A stretch of 64,000 nucleotides of DNA from Ananas comosus (Eukaryota; Streptophyta; Magnoliopsida; Poales; Bromeliaceae): contig NW_017893415.1 of the NCBI RefSeq assembly GCF_001540865.1, positions 1 to 64,000 on the forward strand, in the 5' to 3' direction. Every line of letters starts with the position of its first letter. The stretch's first letter is position 1. The notes under the pieces are model-generated. The model was not told where the DNA came from. It made no database searches and saw only the letters and a list, made by a program, of their open reading frames with translations. This document shows positions 9,210 to 19,023 of this stretch, one piece after another. A program made the translations under genes and the position numbers.

Positions 9210-11870
9210 TGTCACCCGATACCAGCGGAAGCATATCCGGCACGTGCACAGACCCGCCATACACCTGCAGTATATAAGGCGTCTACAAGTAACAAGTCGA
9301 TAGGAAGTAAAACAAAGAAAGTCCTATCCTGATATCAGAGCAATGTACAGGTCGATATATATCAACAAAAGAACAAAAAGTGTACAAACCCAAAATCTCG
9401 ACAGAAGAGAAGTGTCACAACTGTAGTTCACGGTCCAAGTGGTACATATACATCACGAGTATACAAAAATAGGATAGATACAATGGTGGTTTCTCTATAC
9501 AAAGGGACATCACCCTCGGCCGTAGTCCGAGTAGCAAGGTGATCGACTAGCACGCTCCTAGTAGTCCCTAGTTAGGCGCGACTCCCTTGCCATGATCCCT
9601 AGCCTCTCCTGTAACAGGCTCTGTAAAAACAACCACCAAAAGGGCGTGAGAACTATTAACAATAGTTCCCAGTGGGTAAGCCGCCAGCCTCGGCGAATTA
9701 CACCACTAGGCTCATGATGTACTAAATGAAAATAAAAGCAGTAATTTGCATGATATATACATATGCAATGCTACCAGTAACAAGCATGTATTCAACATGT
9801 AAACATGATTGCTGCAGTAATGAATCAACTGAATAGTAGAAGTATCGAAACTACTATAAACATGAACATAAACATAATCATAGGAGTGTAAGTACTACTG
9901 TACATTACAACTGGTACTCATTCATTACTATCATTATCGTTTTCACTTTCATTTTCATTTACCAGGATCTACTCAAGGTAGTCCAGCTTGCGCCGCGCCT
10001 AAGCCCCATGGTAGTATACACTCCCCACGGCAATCCACTTCGACACCCAATCCCGCACGGGCGAGCAACTGTCGCGTAGGCCAACTCCGGAGTGCCGGCT
10101 GGTAGGGAGCTACCCTCACAAGCGTGTGCGAATGAGCACGATGGCAAGCAAGCAAAGTCCATTGATCCACATGTCACAATTTTCATAATTTCATTGCAAA
10201 GTTCTTACCCTCGATCCTCTGATCGGAATTTCAATACACAATAGTAACAAGAGCTAGTAATCACTAGATTGTAAACATGTAAGGGTAAAGCTAAATCACA
10301 TAGCATTATAATCTTTTCACTAGTATGGCACTATCAACATAGTCCAGAGCATGTCATAGTTCTCTACTTTAAAGTGCATCATCCTACACTTGTTCAAAAG
10401 ACATTCAACTGAATTGAATATAAATGTAAATACTTTCATGTATATATGTTCTCTATATCATAGAAACATAATAAACTGAATTCTTAGTTGTTCTACTGAA
10501 CAAAACAAAAATACTTGAATGCATGAGTACTTTTATGCATAAACGCTCATTCACATATGATAAACGTCATGATGACGAGTTCCGGGCCCTTTAACAATCA
10601 CATAGGCACACAATAAAACCATTTCTATAATACATATAGAACATAGAGGAGTTTCACTTGCTCTGGTTAGGTCCGACCCACCTAGTACTAGGCTCCAAAA
10701 CAATCCAAGGAGTTCCAAGGATCAGCTCCACTAGGTCGCAATCCTGCTGAACACGAAGCATACATATCGTATCAAAATTACGATCGAAAAGGCCAATTTC
10801 GGCGCAATTACACTTCGTACATTGGAATAGCTTAAATCCCTGTTTGGCTTAGTTCAATACCTCACGTTAAGCTTCCAGAAGGTCCTCCAAGACCAGACGA
10901 AGGCGGTCCAAGGGTCAAACACCCTCTCGCTGCGAACAATTTTGAGACGACATCAATATAGTCGATTATAAGCTATAATAGTCGAAATCTTGCGAATTCA
11001 GTTTCTAACTAAAATCCCTGCTTACCTCAGGTTCGAATACCTCCCAAACCAGCTTCAAAGAGTACAAGTTCAGCTCAACGAGGCTCAAAGACCTGCTGCG
11101 AAGAAACAATCCCAATTTGCATCAATTCGCACAACTTAGTGCATTAAGTTCCGATTTTAGCTTCATAAATGGCTAAATATTCCAATTAAGCTTCAAAGTA
11201 GCTTATCTCAGGTCTAAGAAGGTTAATTCACAGCTAATTAACTCATCAATAATAGCTGAATTCTCAGTTTAGAACAGCCAAGAGCAAAAATCTGAAATCG
11301 CTACTCAAATCGACGAATAGAACGTCGATAACGGAAAAATCAAGTCGTTTACCTTCTCAAGCTTCCAACCAGCACCTCACTGGTCCAGGGCTGCGAAAAT
11401 CCCTCCAAAACGCTCTCTTGCACGTGCACAAAGGTGCTGCGACGCTCGCAACCAGCGAAGAACGCGCGCGGCGACGAAAACGAGCGAAATCGGCGAATTC
11501 GATGTAGAGAGAGAAAAACCCTAGAGAGAGAGAGAGAGATGAAGAAGAAGGGTGCTCTGAGCCTCAGCAACCTCCACTGAGCTCCAGAAGTCGTGCTGGC
11601 TTCATATGGATGAGATCAAGATATGAAAAGACCAAAATACCCAAGCTGCCACGTTTCTGCATTGTGTACCGGTACACCATAATGGCTGTACCGGTACACC
11701 AAGCAGAAAAGGCTGATTTCGCCCAATCAATGCACTTTCTTACTTTTAGCATTCCAATCATCCTCTACTTATCCAAAAACTTGTTCTAACCTTTTAGAAC
11801 ATGTAGGAGTGATCCACACACCATTCCACATACTCGAACTCCGTAATTTGCGAAATTCCAGTGTATTACA
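9210..11870 (-). mobile_element. Element B 3' LTR (Ty3, minus strand)
   Basis: A 2,661-bp LTR read on the minus strand, from TGTCACCCG at 9210 to GTGTATTACA at 11870, directly next to its polypurine tract and integrase gene. The insertion interrupts element A; GGATG (9205-9209) is the left target-site candidate, with no partner in the window. It carries two TGTACCGGTACA palindromes (cores 11668-11673 and 11690-11695), a stem-loop with CTCCGGAG around 10084-10130, and AGGTAA-like donor motifs about every 140-175 bp (near 10860, 11033, 11209 and 11352, minus strand). Confidence 0.88.
11668..11695 (-). promoter_or_regulatory. Pair of GTACCGGTAC palindromes in LTR B
   Basis: Two TGTACCGGTACA sites with ACCGGT cores 22 bp apart, about 175-200 bp into the LTR. 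LTR H has the same pair with the same 22-bp spacing (51070 and 51092). Confidence 0.6.
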
Positions 11871-11908
11871 TTCACCCCTCCTAAAAAGAAGTTTCGTCCC
11901 CAAAACTT
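11871..11908 (-). other. Element B polypurine tract and adjacent hairpin
   Basis: On the minus strand an AGGAGGGGTGAA tract directly precedes the 3' LTR and would prime plus-strand synthesis. Just upstream, AAGTTTTG and CGAAACTT (11889-11908) form a short hairpin around a four-base loop, as in C, E and G. Confidence 0.75.
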
Positions 11909-11929
11909 GTAATCATGTACTTCACGATT

Positions 11930-13147
11930 TCACGATTCCGTCGAGAAAAGGTAGGGATAATGCTCTAACATTGCACTCTCCAGTTCCCAAGTGGCTTCTC
12001 GCTCCTCGTGATTACTCCAAAGGATTTTCACGTAGGGTATCTCGCGATTTCGAAGCCGTTTTACTTCCCGTGCTAGGATTCTCACTGGATGTTCCTCAAA
12101 GCTCAAATCCTCTTGTAAATCCACTGGAGTACTCTCCAATATGTGAGTTGGATCAAAAACATATTTCCGAAGCGTAGATATGTGAAACACATTGTGTACT
12201 CCTGAGAGACTCGGCGGCAAAGCAAGCCGATATGCTACGGGGCCTATCCGCTCCAACACCTCGTAGGGTCCAAGGAATCGGGGACTTAACTTCCCTCGAA
12301 TACCGAATCTCTTAACTCCTTTCGTTGGGGAAACCTTTAGAAATACATGATCACCAACTTGAAATTCCAGTTCTCGCCGACGTTTATCCGCATAGCTCTT
12401 TTGTCGACTTTGGGCTGTCAGTAGACGTTCTCGTGCCAGTCGAACTTTAGCTTCAGCCTCTTGCAGTACATCTGGACCCAAAACCAATCTCTCACCCACT
12501 TCACTCCAGTGAAGTGGTGATCTGCACTTTCTACCATAAATGGCTTCAAACGGTGCCATCTGAATACTTGCGTGATAGCTGTTATTATAGGCAAATTCCG
12601 CCATCGGTAAGAACTGTGGCCAACTGCCCTGGTAATCAATCACACAGGCCCTCAACATATCCTCAAGGGTCTGGATGGTACGCTCAGACTGCCGATCACT
12701 CTGGGGGTGGAAAGCAGTACTAAAATCCAATCGGGTACCCAAGGCCTCCTGTAAACTTCTCCAGAAATGTGAAACAAATCGGGTATCTCGGTCAGAAACA
12801 ATAGAGACTGGTACTCCATGTAATCGCACAATTTCATCAAGGTACACTTGTGCGAGTTTCTCTCCTGACCAAGTCGTGTGGATTGGAATAAAGTGGGCAG
12901 ATTTAGTCAATCGATCAACAATTACCCAAATTGCATCGTGACCTGCTTGTGAGCGAGGTAATCCAACGATGAAATCCATAGTGATCCTCTCCCACTTCCA
13001 CACTGGTATGGGTAAGCTCTGAAGTTTCCCCGCAGGAAGTCGATGTTCAGCTTTAACTTGCTGACACGTTAAGCACTTAGCCACATAGTCCGCAACTTCC
13101 TTTTTCATTCCAGGCCACCAGTAAGTTAACTTTAAATCTTTATACAT
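11930..13147 (-). CDS. Element B integrase and chromodomain (pol C-terminal part)
   Basis: An open frame of 405 codons on the minus strand. It begins at [16 protein letters not shown], inside the zinc-binding integrase N-terminus (CLTCQQVK). The DDE core follows: the first Asp in ITMDFIVGLPRS, the second in [13 protein letters not shown] and the Glu in the SERTIQ motif. A C-terminal GPYEVLERIGPVAY segment precedes the chromodomain near the end (YVKILWSNHEEREATWELE), which identifies a chromovirus. The chromodomain is thought to steer integration to heterochromatin. The first Met is not the true start: it is a pol segment separated from RNase H by a lesion at 13148-13289. It ends about 60 bp before the polypurine tract. 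Confidence 0.9.
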   Translation of the reverse strand: MYKDLKLTYWWPGMKKEVADYVAKCLTCQQVKAEHRLPAGKLQSLPIPVWKWERITMDFIVGLPRSQAGHDAIWVIVDRLTKSAHFIPIHTTWSGEKLAQVYLDEIVRLHGVPVSIVSDRDTRFVSHFWRSLQEALGTRLDFSTAFHPQSDRQSERTIQTLEDMLRACVIDYQGSWPQFLPMAEFAYNNSYHASIQMAPFEAIYGRKCRSPLHWSEVGERLVLGPDVLQEAEAKVRLARERLLTAQSRQKSYADKRRRELEFQVGDHVFLKVSPTKGVKRFGIRGKLSPRFLGPYEVLERIGPVAYRLALPPSLSGVHNVFHISTLRKYVFDPTHILESTPVDLQEDLSFEEHPVRILAREVKRLRNREIPYVKILWSNHEEREATWELESAMLEHYPYLFSTES

Positions 13148-13289
13148 TTTTGTACTCCCAGGGTGTACAGTATACGGTGCCCGATGTGCTTCTGCAAGAA
13201 TTTCTTCTTTAATACCAGAATCTGCCGGTACACAGAGCCTATCACCGAACTTTCAATCAATCCCTGATCATCAACGTCGAAAATCACTA
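13148..13289 (-). pseudogene. Element B RNase H-integrase junction, frame-broken
   Basis: On the minus strand, after KITVDG, three consecutive stop codons occur. The integrase frame becomes readable again at [11 protein letters not shown] and continues through HRAPY..HPG into the next segment. Comparison with element G shows small indels and base changes here, so gag-pol of B is no longer one frame. Confidence 0.75.
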
Positions 13290-16058
13290 TCATCCATCAA
13301 CAGTGATTTTATCTCGAATCTTCTGCAAGAATTCATCTTGAATTTGCTTTTCTTTAATTCGATCGATCAGGGTAGGCTGCACCACCAACGACATGAGTCT
13401 CCAAGGTGTGTCAGGAGCTACAACTTCCAAATTCAATTGCTCCATTTCCTTTACCAACAATGGTTGCATTGTTATCGACATCGCCAAATTTTCCGTCGAT
13501 TTTCGACTTAGAGCATCTGCTACAACATTAGCTTTTCCAGGATGATAGAGGATGGTCAAATCATAATCCTTGAGCAACTCTAACCATCTACGTTGTCGCA
13601 AGTTTAATTCTTTCTGAGTAAACAGATACTTTAAGCTCTTATGATCTGTGTAAACCTCGCAACGCTCACCGTAGAGGTAGTGGCGCCAAAGCTTTAAAGC
13701 AAATACTACAGCTGCTAACTCAAGATCATGTGTAGGGTAGTTCTTTTCATAATCTTTCAATTGGCGAGAAGCATAAGTAATTACTCTGCCATTCTGCATT
13801 AGAACACACCCTAGTCCATTCAGCGACGCATCGCTGTAAATCACATAATCCACTCCGGTAACAGGTAGCGCCAAGATCGGGGCGGTAGTCAATCGTTCCT
13901 TTAGCTCCTGAAAGCTTCTTTCACAGGCTTCATTCCACAGAAACTTAGCTCCTTTATGTGTAAGTCGAGTGAGAGGAGTAGACATCTTTGCAAATCCCTC
14001 TACAAATCTTCGGTAGTATCCCGCCAATCCAAGGAAACTCCGAATCTCTGTGACACTAGTCGGCCTAGGCCAATCTTTAATCGCTTCAATCTTCTTGGGA
14101 TCCACAGCTATCCCAGTTTTTGAAATCACATGGCCCAGAAATGCCACTTCTTGAAGCCAAAATTCGCATTTCTTGAGCTTTGCAAACAGTTTCTTTTCTC
14201 GAAGTACTTGCAACACTATTCTCAAATGATTTTCATGCTCCGCATCACTTCGAGAATAGATCAAGATGTCATCAATAAACACGACCACAAACCTGTCCAA
14301 AAAGGGCTTAAAGACACAGTTCATTAAATCCATAAACGCTGCTGGGGCATTAGTCAGTCCAAATGGCATAACTGTAAATTCATAATGCCCATACCGTGTT
14401 CTAAAAGCGGTCTTAGAGACATCTTCAGGCTTGATCTTAAGCTGATGATAACCAGATTGCAAATCAATCTTGGAGTATACTTTCGATCCTTGCAGCTGAT
14501 CGAATAAGTCATCAATTCTAGGCAATGGATATTTGTTTTTGATTGTGACCTTGTTGATTTCTCGATAATCCACGCACAATCGCAGAGATCCATCCTTCTT
14601 CTTAACAAACAACACCGGTGCTCCCCAGGGCGAAACACTTGGTCGAATAAATCCTTTATCTAAGAGATCTTGTAATTGTGCCTTCAGCTCTTTCAACTCA
14701 GCGGGTGCCATTCTATAGGGTGCTTTAGAAATAGGAGTTGTCCCAGGGACAAGATCAATCACAAACTCCACTTCCCTATCAGGTGGCATGCCCGGCAACT
14801 CAGCTGGAAACACATCCTTGAACTCTCGCACAACCGGAATATCATCAATCTTGACGGCTTCTCCGTCACTTACAGAGATACTAGCCAAGTAGGCTATACA
14901 TCCTCTCCGAATCAACTGTCGTGCCCGCGACGAGCTAATGGTCATTGCGAACAATGAACTCTGACATCCCTTATAAACAAACTCTTGCTGACCCGGTTCT
15001 CTAAAGGTCACCGTTCTGTTCGTGCAATCTATAGTAGCATAATACTGTGTCAACCAATCCATACCCAATACTACATCAAACTCACCAAGTTTGTGTAGTG
15101 CTAATAAATCCACTGGCATAATCCAGTCGCCTACCCTAACTGGGCAGCGAGGGCAAAACTCACGAACATCTAGGGTATGGTCAGGTATAATCACTCGTCC
15201 CAGATATAAAGTAGGTGCTAAAGAAATGCTATGCAACTCGGCGAACTGCCGATCAATAAAAGAATGCGAAGCACCAGTATCAAATAATGCACGAACACGA
15301 ATATCATAAAGCATAATAATACCTGCTACGACCTCCTGTGCTGCTGCGGCGCCCTCAGTCTGGGCGGCATACATCCGCCCACTCGAACCCTGCTGTGAAC
15401 TCTCCGACTGCCGCTGTCCTGGTGGTCGCCTAGACTGATAAGGCGCTATCGGGGTCCCCTGGCTCGGAGCTGAAGATGCAGGTGCAGTCGCTGACGAGGG
15501 TGCAGGCAAAGAACCTCTCGGGCACTCTGAACGAAAATGGCCCTCCTGGCCGCAAAGAAAGCACCTGCCCCCACGCTGTGGACACTGTGGCGGTACGTGA
15601 GGCCCACCACAGATAACACAACGCGGCGGTCGTCGACGCTCGGGTGCTCCACGGGGTGCTGAAGAACCTCGATCCCTTGACTGTCCTGACTGTCCCCTCG
15701 GATACTTTGGCGGTCTCCTGAAGGCCTGCTGACCACTGCTCTCAACTGTAGGTCTCTTCCCTTTGCTTCGATCCACAACATCTCTTTCCTTCATTATCTC
15801 TGCCCCTTTCTCGACGATCAAGGCCCGGTTCACTACATCCCGGTAAGTGGAGAGGTTTGACGCCTGGACCAATCTGAAGATCGCAGGTCACAAACCCACC
15901 TCAAAAATACGAGCCTTGTCCTCATCATCTCGAACTACAAAAGGAACACAGTGCAGTAATCGGGAAAACTCTCGCTCGTACTCTGCCACTGTCCTGTCCC
16001 CCTGTCTCAGGTTTCTCAAATCCCTTTCCATCTGCCTCTTTACACTCTGTGGAAAATA
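13290..16058 (-). pseudogene. Element B gag (C-terminal part)-protease-RT-RNase H
   Basis: One minus-strand frame with a single in-frame TGA at 15888-15890 ([17 protein letters not shown], a CGA-to-TGA change). It starts mid-capsid at YFPQSVKRQ, where element C is inserted. In order it contains the capsid end ([12 protein letters not shown]), a basic linker, two zinc knuckles ([13 protein letters not shown] and [14 protein letters not shown]), protease [15 protein letters not shown] with CVDYREINK and the catalytic FIDDILIYS, and RNase H with [22 protein letters not shown] and [16 protein letters not shown]. It ends at KITVDG. The N-terminal half of gag, the leader and the 5' LTR are absent from the window. 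Confidence 0.9.
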
Positions 16059-16236
16059 TGTAATATACCGAAAGTTCGGAAAATAAAAGTCGAACATTAG
16101 TCAAATTGACCAAAGTGCGAGGATGGAACACTTCGGAAAGTCCAAAGGTGTTAAAATGATTAAAAGTGAGTTGTGGAAGGTTTTCGAGAGCTAAAGAATT
16201 GAATTCTGCGAAACTGCAGATTTTCAGCTCTCGGGG

Positions 16237-16459
16237 ACCGGTCCCTGAAGGGAGAGACCGGTCCCCGAACGCGTATGAAATGAGACAGCCGAAAAATCGG
16301 CTAAGTCCTCGAAGGATAGCTCTCGGGAATCGGTCTCTGCCTGAGAGACCGGTCCCCCAGAGACCGGTCCCATAGGGAGAGACCGGTTGCACTGCGCGCA
16401 GCAGCTCTGGCTGCGCTGGGACAACGTTCGGGAACCGGTCCCTGCTCGGGGAGACCGGT
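16237..16459 (+). promoter_or_regulatory. Paired ACCGGT palindrome array, LTR C (5' copy)
   Basis: Cores start at 16237, 16257, 16329 (ATCGGT here, ACCGGT in the 3' LTR), 16348, 16363, 16382, 16434 and 16454. They form four pairs 20, 19, 19 and 20 bp apart. The array lies about 80 bp upstream of the TATA-like segment. The 3' LTR carries the same array around 23975-24200. Confidence 0.7.
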
Positions 16460-17819
16460 CTCTGCCTGCGCGATCAGCCCAGTCCAGGCTGTGTGAAAGA
16501 GTAAAAGTTGAGGGGTTTAGCTGCAATTTTGCAACCCAATAGCTATGTATTGAGGGTTAATGAGATTTTCTCTCATTTCCTCACCCTCTCACACTCTCTT
16601 CTCTCCCTCTCTCTCTAGAAGGCAAAGGAGAAGAAGAAGAAGGAAAGAAAGGAAGGAAAAGAAGGAGAAAAAGGTGAAGGAGAAGATCAAGGATCAAGGA
16701 GGCTTCATCTTCTTCTTCTCTAGTGCAAGAAAAAGGAGCTTACAGGGTAGGCTCTTAACCCTAATGTAGTAAAACCCTAGAATGAGTTTTGAATGACCTA
16801 GAAATGGGTTTTAATGGAATGATTAAAGAGTTTTGAAGCTTTCTTTTGCTTCTAAAGAGATCAAAACCTAGATTTGCTATAGAGGTGAGCTTGGACCACC
16901 TCTAATGGTGAAATCCAAACTAGGGTTTTGGAAAGGCTAAGAATGGTTCTAATGGGTTATTTAGAGTATAATGAAGCTACTTTTGCTTCCCAATGAGATC
17001 AAACCCTAGGTTTGACATGAGTATTGGAGCTAGGGCACCAAATTGGGGCTTTTGCTCATGAGGGTTTCTAAGTGCAATTGACCCTTTAAAAACCTAATTG
17101 GGGGTGTTTCCGACGCATTGGTGCGCTCGGAATAGCATTACGAAAAGTCAAAGTAAAGTTATGAGCAAAATGGCCTAATAAGGGTTCGTTTTGCCGCAGG
17201 TAAAGAACGAGACGTCTAAAAATCCCGAGAAAATCGTCGGAGCACCTAAATAGACCTGCAAGGTGGGTGGTGCTTTCCAAACTCATTGAAATTCTCTCTA
17301 TGCCTAATGTGTCATTCTTTGAGCATATGTTATATATATTGTTGCATGCATTTAGGGTAAAATAATGATGAGATATGATGATTGCATGATTGTGAGCACA
17401 ACTTGTATAATGAGATGGTTGAGAATCTAATAATGTCAAAACCCTAGATGTATGCATGAGAGAAAATGTGAGCACCCAAGGTGAGCAAAAGAACAGAGTG
17501 GCAATGACATAGATCGAGTGGCATTTGAAAACATAAAGTAAAGTGACACTAGAGTTAGTGTGAGCCAAAGAACCAAAGTGATGTAAAGAATGATGAAAAT
17601 GACAATGTGTAAAGTTAAAGTAAAGTGGGGCAATAAGAACGAGAAATGTAAAGAATATAATTGCTAGAGTTAGCAAAAGTAAAAGAAAAGTAAAGAATAA
17701 CGATTGCATGAGTTGGCAACATAAAGTGATGTAAAGAACACTAGAGCTAGTGTAAAGTCAAGATTGAACTTATAATCCTTTGAGTTAAGGATATGATCAT
17801 ACTTGCTGTTGAGTTCCGT

Positions 17820-17861
17820 GCTCGAGGGCGGTCGCTCCCCCTCGGGCGATGCGCTCCGGAG
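17820..17861 (+). other. LTR stem-loop followed by CTCCGGAG (LTR C)
   Basis: GCTCGAGGG (17820-17828) pairs with CCCTCGGGC (17839-17847) with one G-U; the loop contains GGTCGCTCC. In the 3' LTR (25557-25584) the second strand is CCCTCGAGC, converting the G-U to an A-U pair. Equivalent stems with other sequences occur in LTRs A, B, G and H. Confidence 0.55.
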
Positions 17862-18704
17862 TTATGCATCCGGGTTGGAGTAGACCCGAAAGGACGGTCC
17901 TAGCTGGTGAGTACCTGCGATGATGGACTTAACGTGAGGCAAGTTAATGTGGCGAAACCCCCCGGGTTAGCCTTAATGATTAAAGAGCAAAGAACAAAGA
18001 TTAAAGTTAAAGAATGAAAGAACTTGCATAATCTGCATATGTTTAATGTTGAGTATACTTCCTGCTTTTGTTCAGGCATATTAGTATCATGTTATAGATT
18101 GGTTACCATATTTCAGCTTATCCTTTCTATTATGCCTGAGTTAGTCCTAGTGGGAAAGTCGGTGATGTTGAGGCCGAACCCACTGGGAACTTTGTTGTAG
18201 TTCTCACCCCACTATTTCTACAGAGCCGGGACCGAGCGAGCCGGCGAGCGACCGAGGTAAAGGTATCGCGCCTTAGACAGAGGCCACCAATGTTGGGTTT
18301 CATTTTGTTAGTAGACACCTTTTCATCATCTTTTGTATGTGATGATTAGTAGTGTAAAGAAAAGAATGTAAAGCTTATTTTGAGGAAAATGTGATGTAAG
18401 AAAGAAATGATGAAGTTATGTAATGGACTGCAAAGAATTCGAAAATTATTAGATGAATGCAATGTATATGATCCAAAATGAATCATGTTACTTGTGAATG
18501 TTTAGTTTCCTTTTTCTTTCACTTATGGCTATTGCTTACCCTCGTGTAAGCCGTTTGTGTATGTTTCCGCTAGTGCATTTCTGGTTTGAATTTGTACATG
18601 TGATGAGCCTTGGGCGGATAGGGGAAACTCTGTCCGTTCGGCGTCTGTTTGACGTGCTCGGGTCGGGCCAAATTGGCATCGGTCCCGGGGCGTGACAGAT
18701 AAGT

Positions 18705-18716
18705 TGGTATCAGAGC
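18705..18716 (+). other. Primer-binding site, initiator tRNA-Met (element C)
   Basis: TGGTATCAGAGC starts 8 nt after the LTR end and is complementary to the 3' end of initiator tRNA-Met. Confidence 0.93.
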
Positions 18717-18839
18717 CAATAGTAAAAGAATAGGAATGGACCTAGTGACCCTTAGGATTGGAAGACCTTAAGGATCTAGGAAACGTGAATGACGTGGAAT
18801 CAAAGTTAGCGAAAGCATGTGATTGGGTTAAGTAGGGAC

Positions 18840-18860
18840 GTCTCTAATGTGATTAGAGGC
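18840..18860 (+). other. Leader hairpin 1 of element C
   Basis: GTCTCTAA (18840-18847) pairs with TTAGAGGC (18853-18860), one pair being G-U, around TGTGA. It is the counterpart of the hairpins at 6667 and 32389. Confidence 0.6.
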
Positions 18861-18895
18861 TAAGTTTAATTTTCGTTTATCCTCTACTTCTAGTG

Positions 18896-18920
18896 TTGTG
18901 TCGGGCGGCCGACGACATGA
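18896..18920 (+). other. Leader hairpin 2 of element C, CGGCCG loop
   Basis: TTGTGTCG (18896-18903) pairs with CGACATGA (18913-18920) over 8 bp, including two G-U pairs; the loop GGCGGCCGA contains CGGCCG. It is the positional and structural counterpart of 6721-6746, with different stem bases. Confidence 0.65.
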
Positions 18921-18989
18921 CGCTTGAGGCAAGGATGAATGTGTATGTTGCTTTCGCCTAATTGGGTATGGTTAAGTAAAGTTGGTCAA

Positions 18990-19017
18990 GTGACTAATGC
19001 GAGTTGCTTCTTTTCAG
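18990..19017 (+). promoter_or_regulatory. Predicted branch point and 3' splice site before gag (C)
   Basis: TGACTAAT just before 19000 is a branch-point-like motif, followed by CTTCTTTTCAG with AG at 19016-19017. The gag ATG is at 19024. The same layout occurs in A and E. Confidence 0.6.
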
Positions 19018-19023
19018 GAAGCA

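Larger units (their letters stand above)
16059..18697 (+). mobile_element. Element C 5' LTR
   Basis: A 2,639-bp LTR from TGTAATATACCGAAAG to GGGGCGTGACA, inserted in the gag of B. It is nearly identical to the 3' LTR (23798-26434, 2,637 bp); the scattered differences are mostly single-base changes and small indels around 17380-17950. It holds eight ACCGGT-type sites (16237-16459), a TATA-like region near 16544, a CT-rich then GAAGAAG tract (about 16590-16690), and a stem-loop at 17820-17847 followed by CTCCGGAG at 17854-17861. The 5' flank is AAATA. Confidence 0.93.

Noticed and set aside
17086..17709. Minus-strand 207-codon hydrophobic frame
   Set aside because: It lies within LTR C, is disrupted in the 3' copy (24825-25459), and reflects AAAGT-rich LTR sequence.
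18705..18716. tRNA-Met gene
   Set aside because: Only the 12-nt primer complement is present; no tRNA body.
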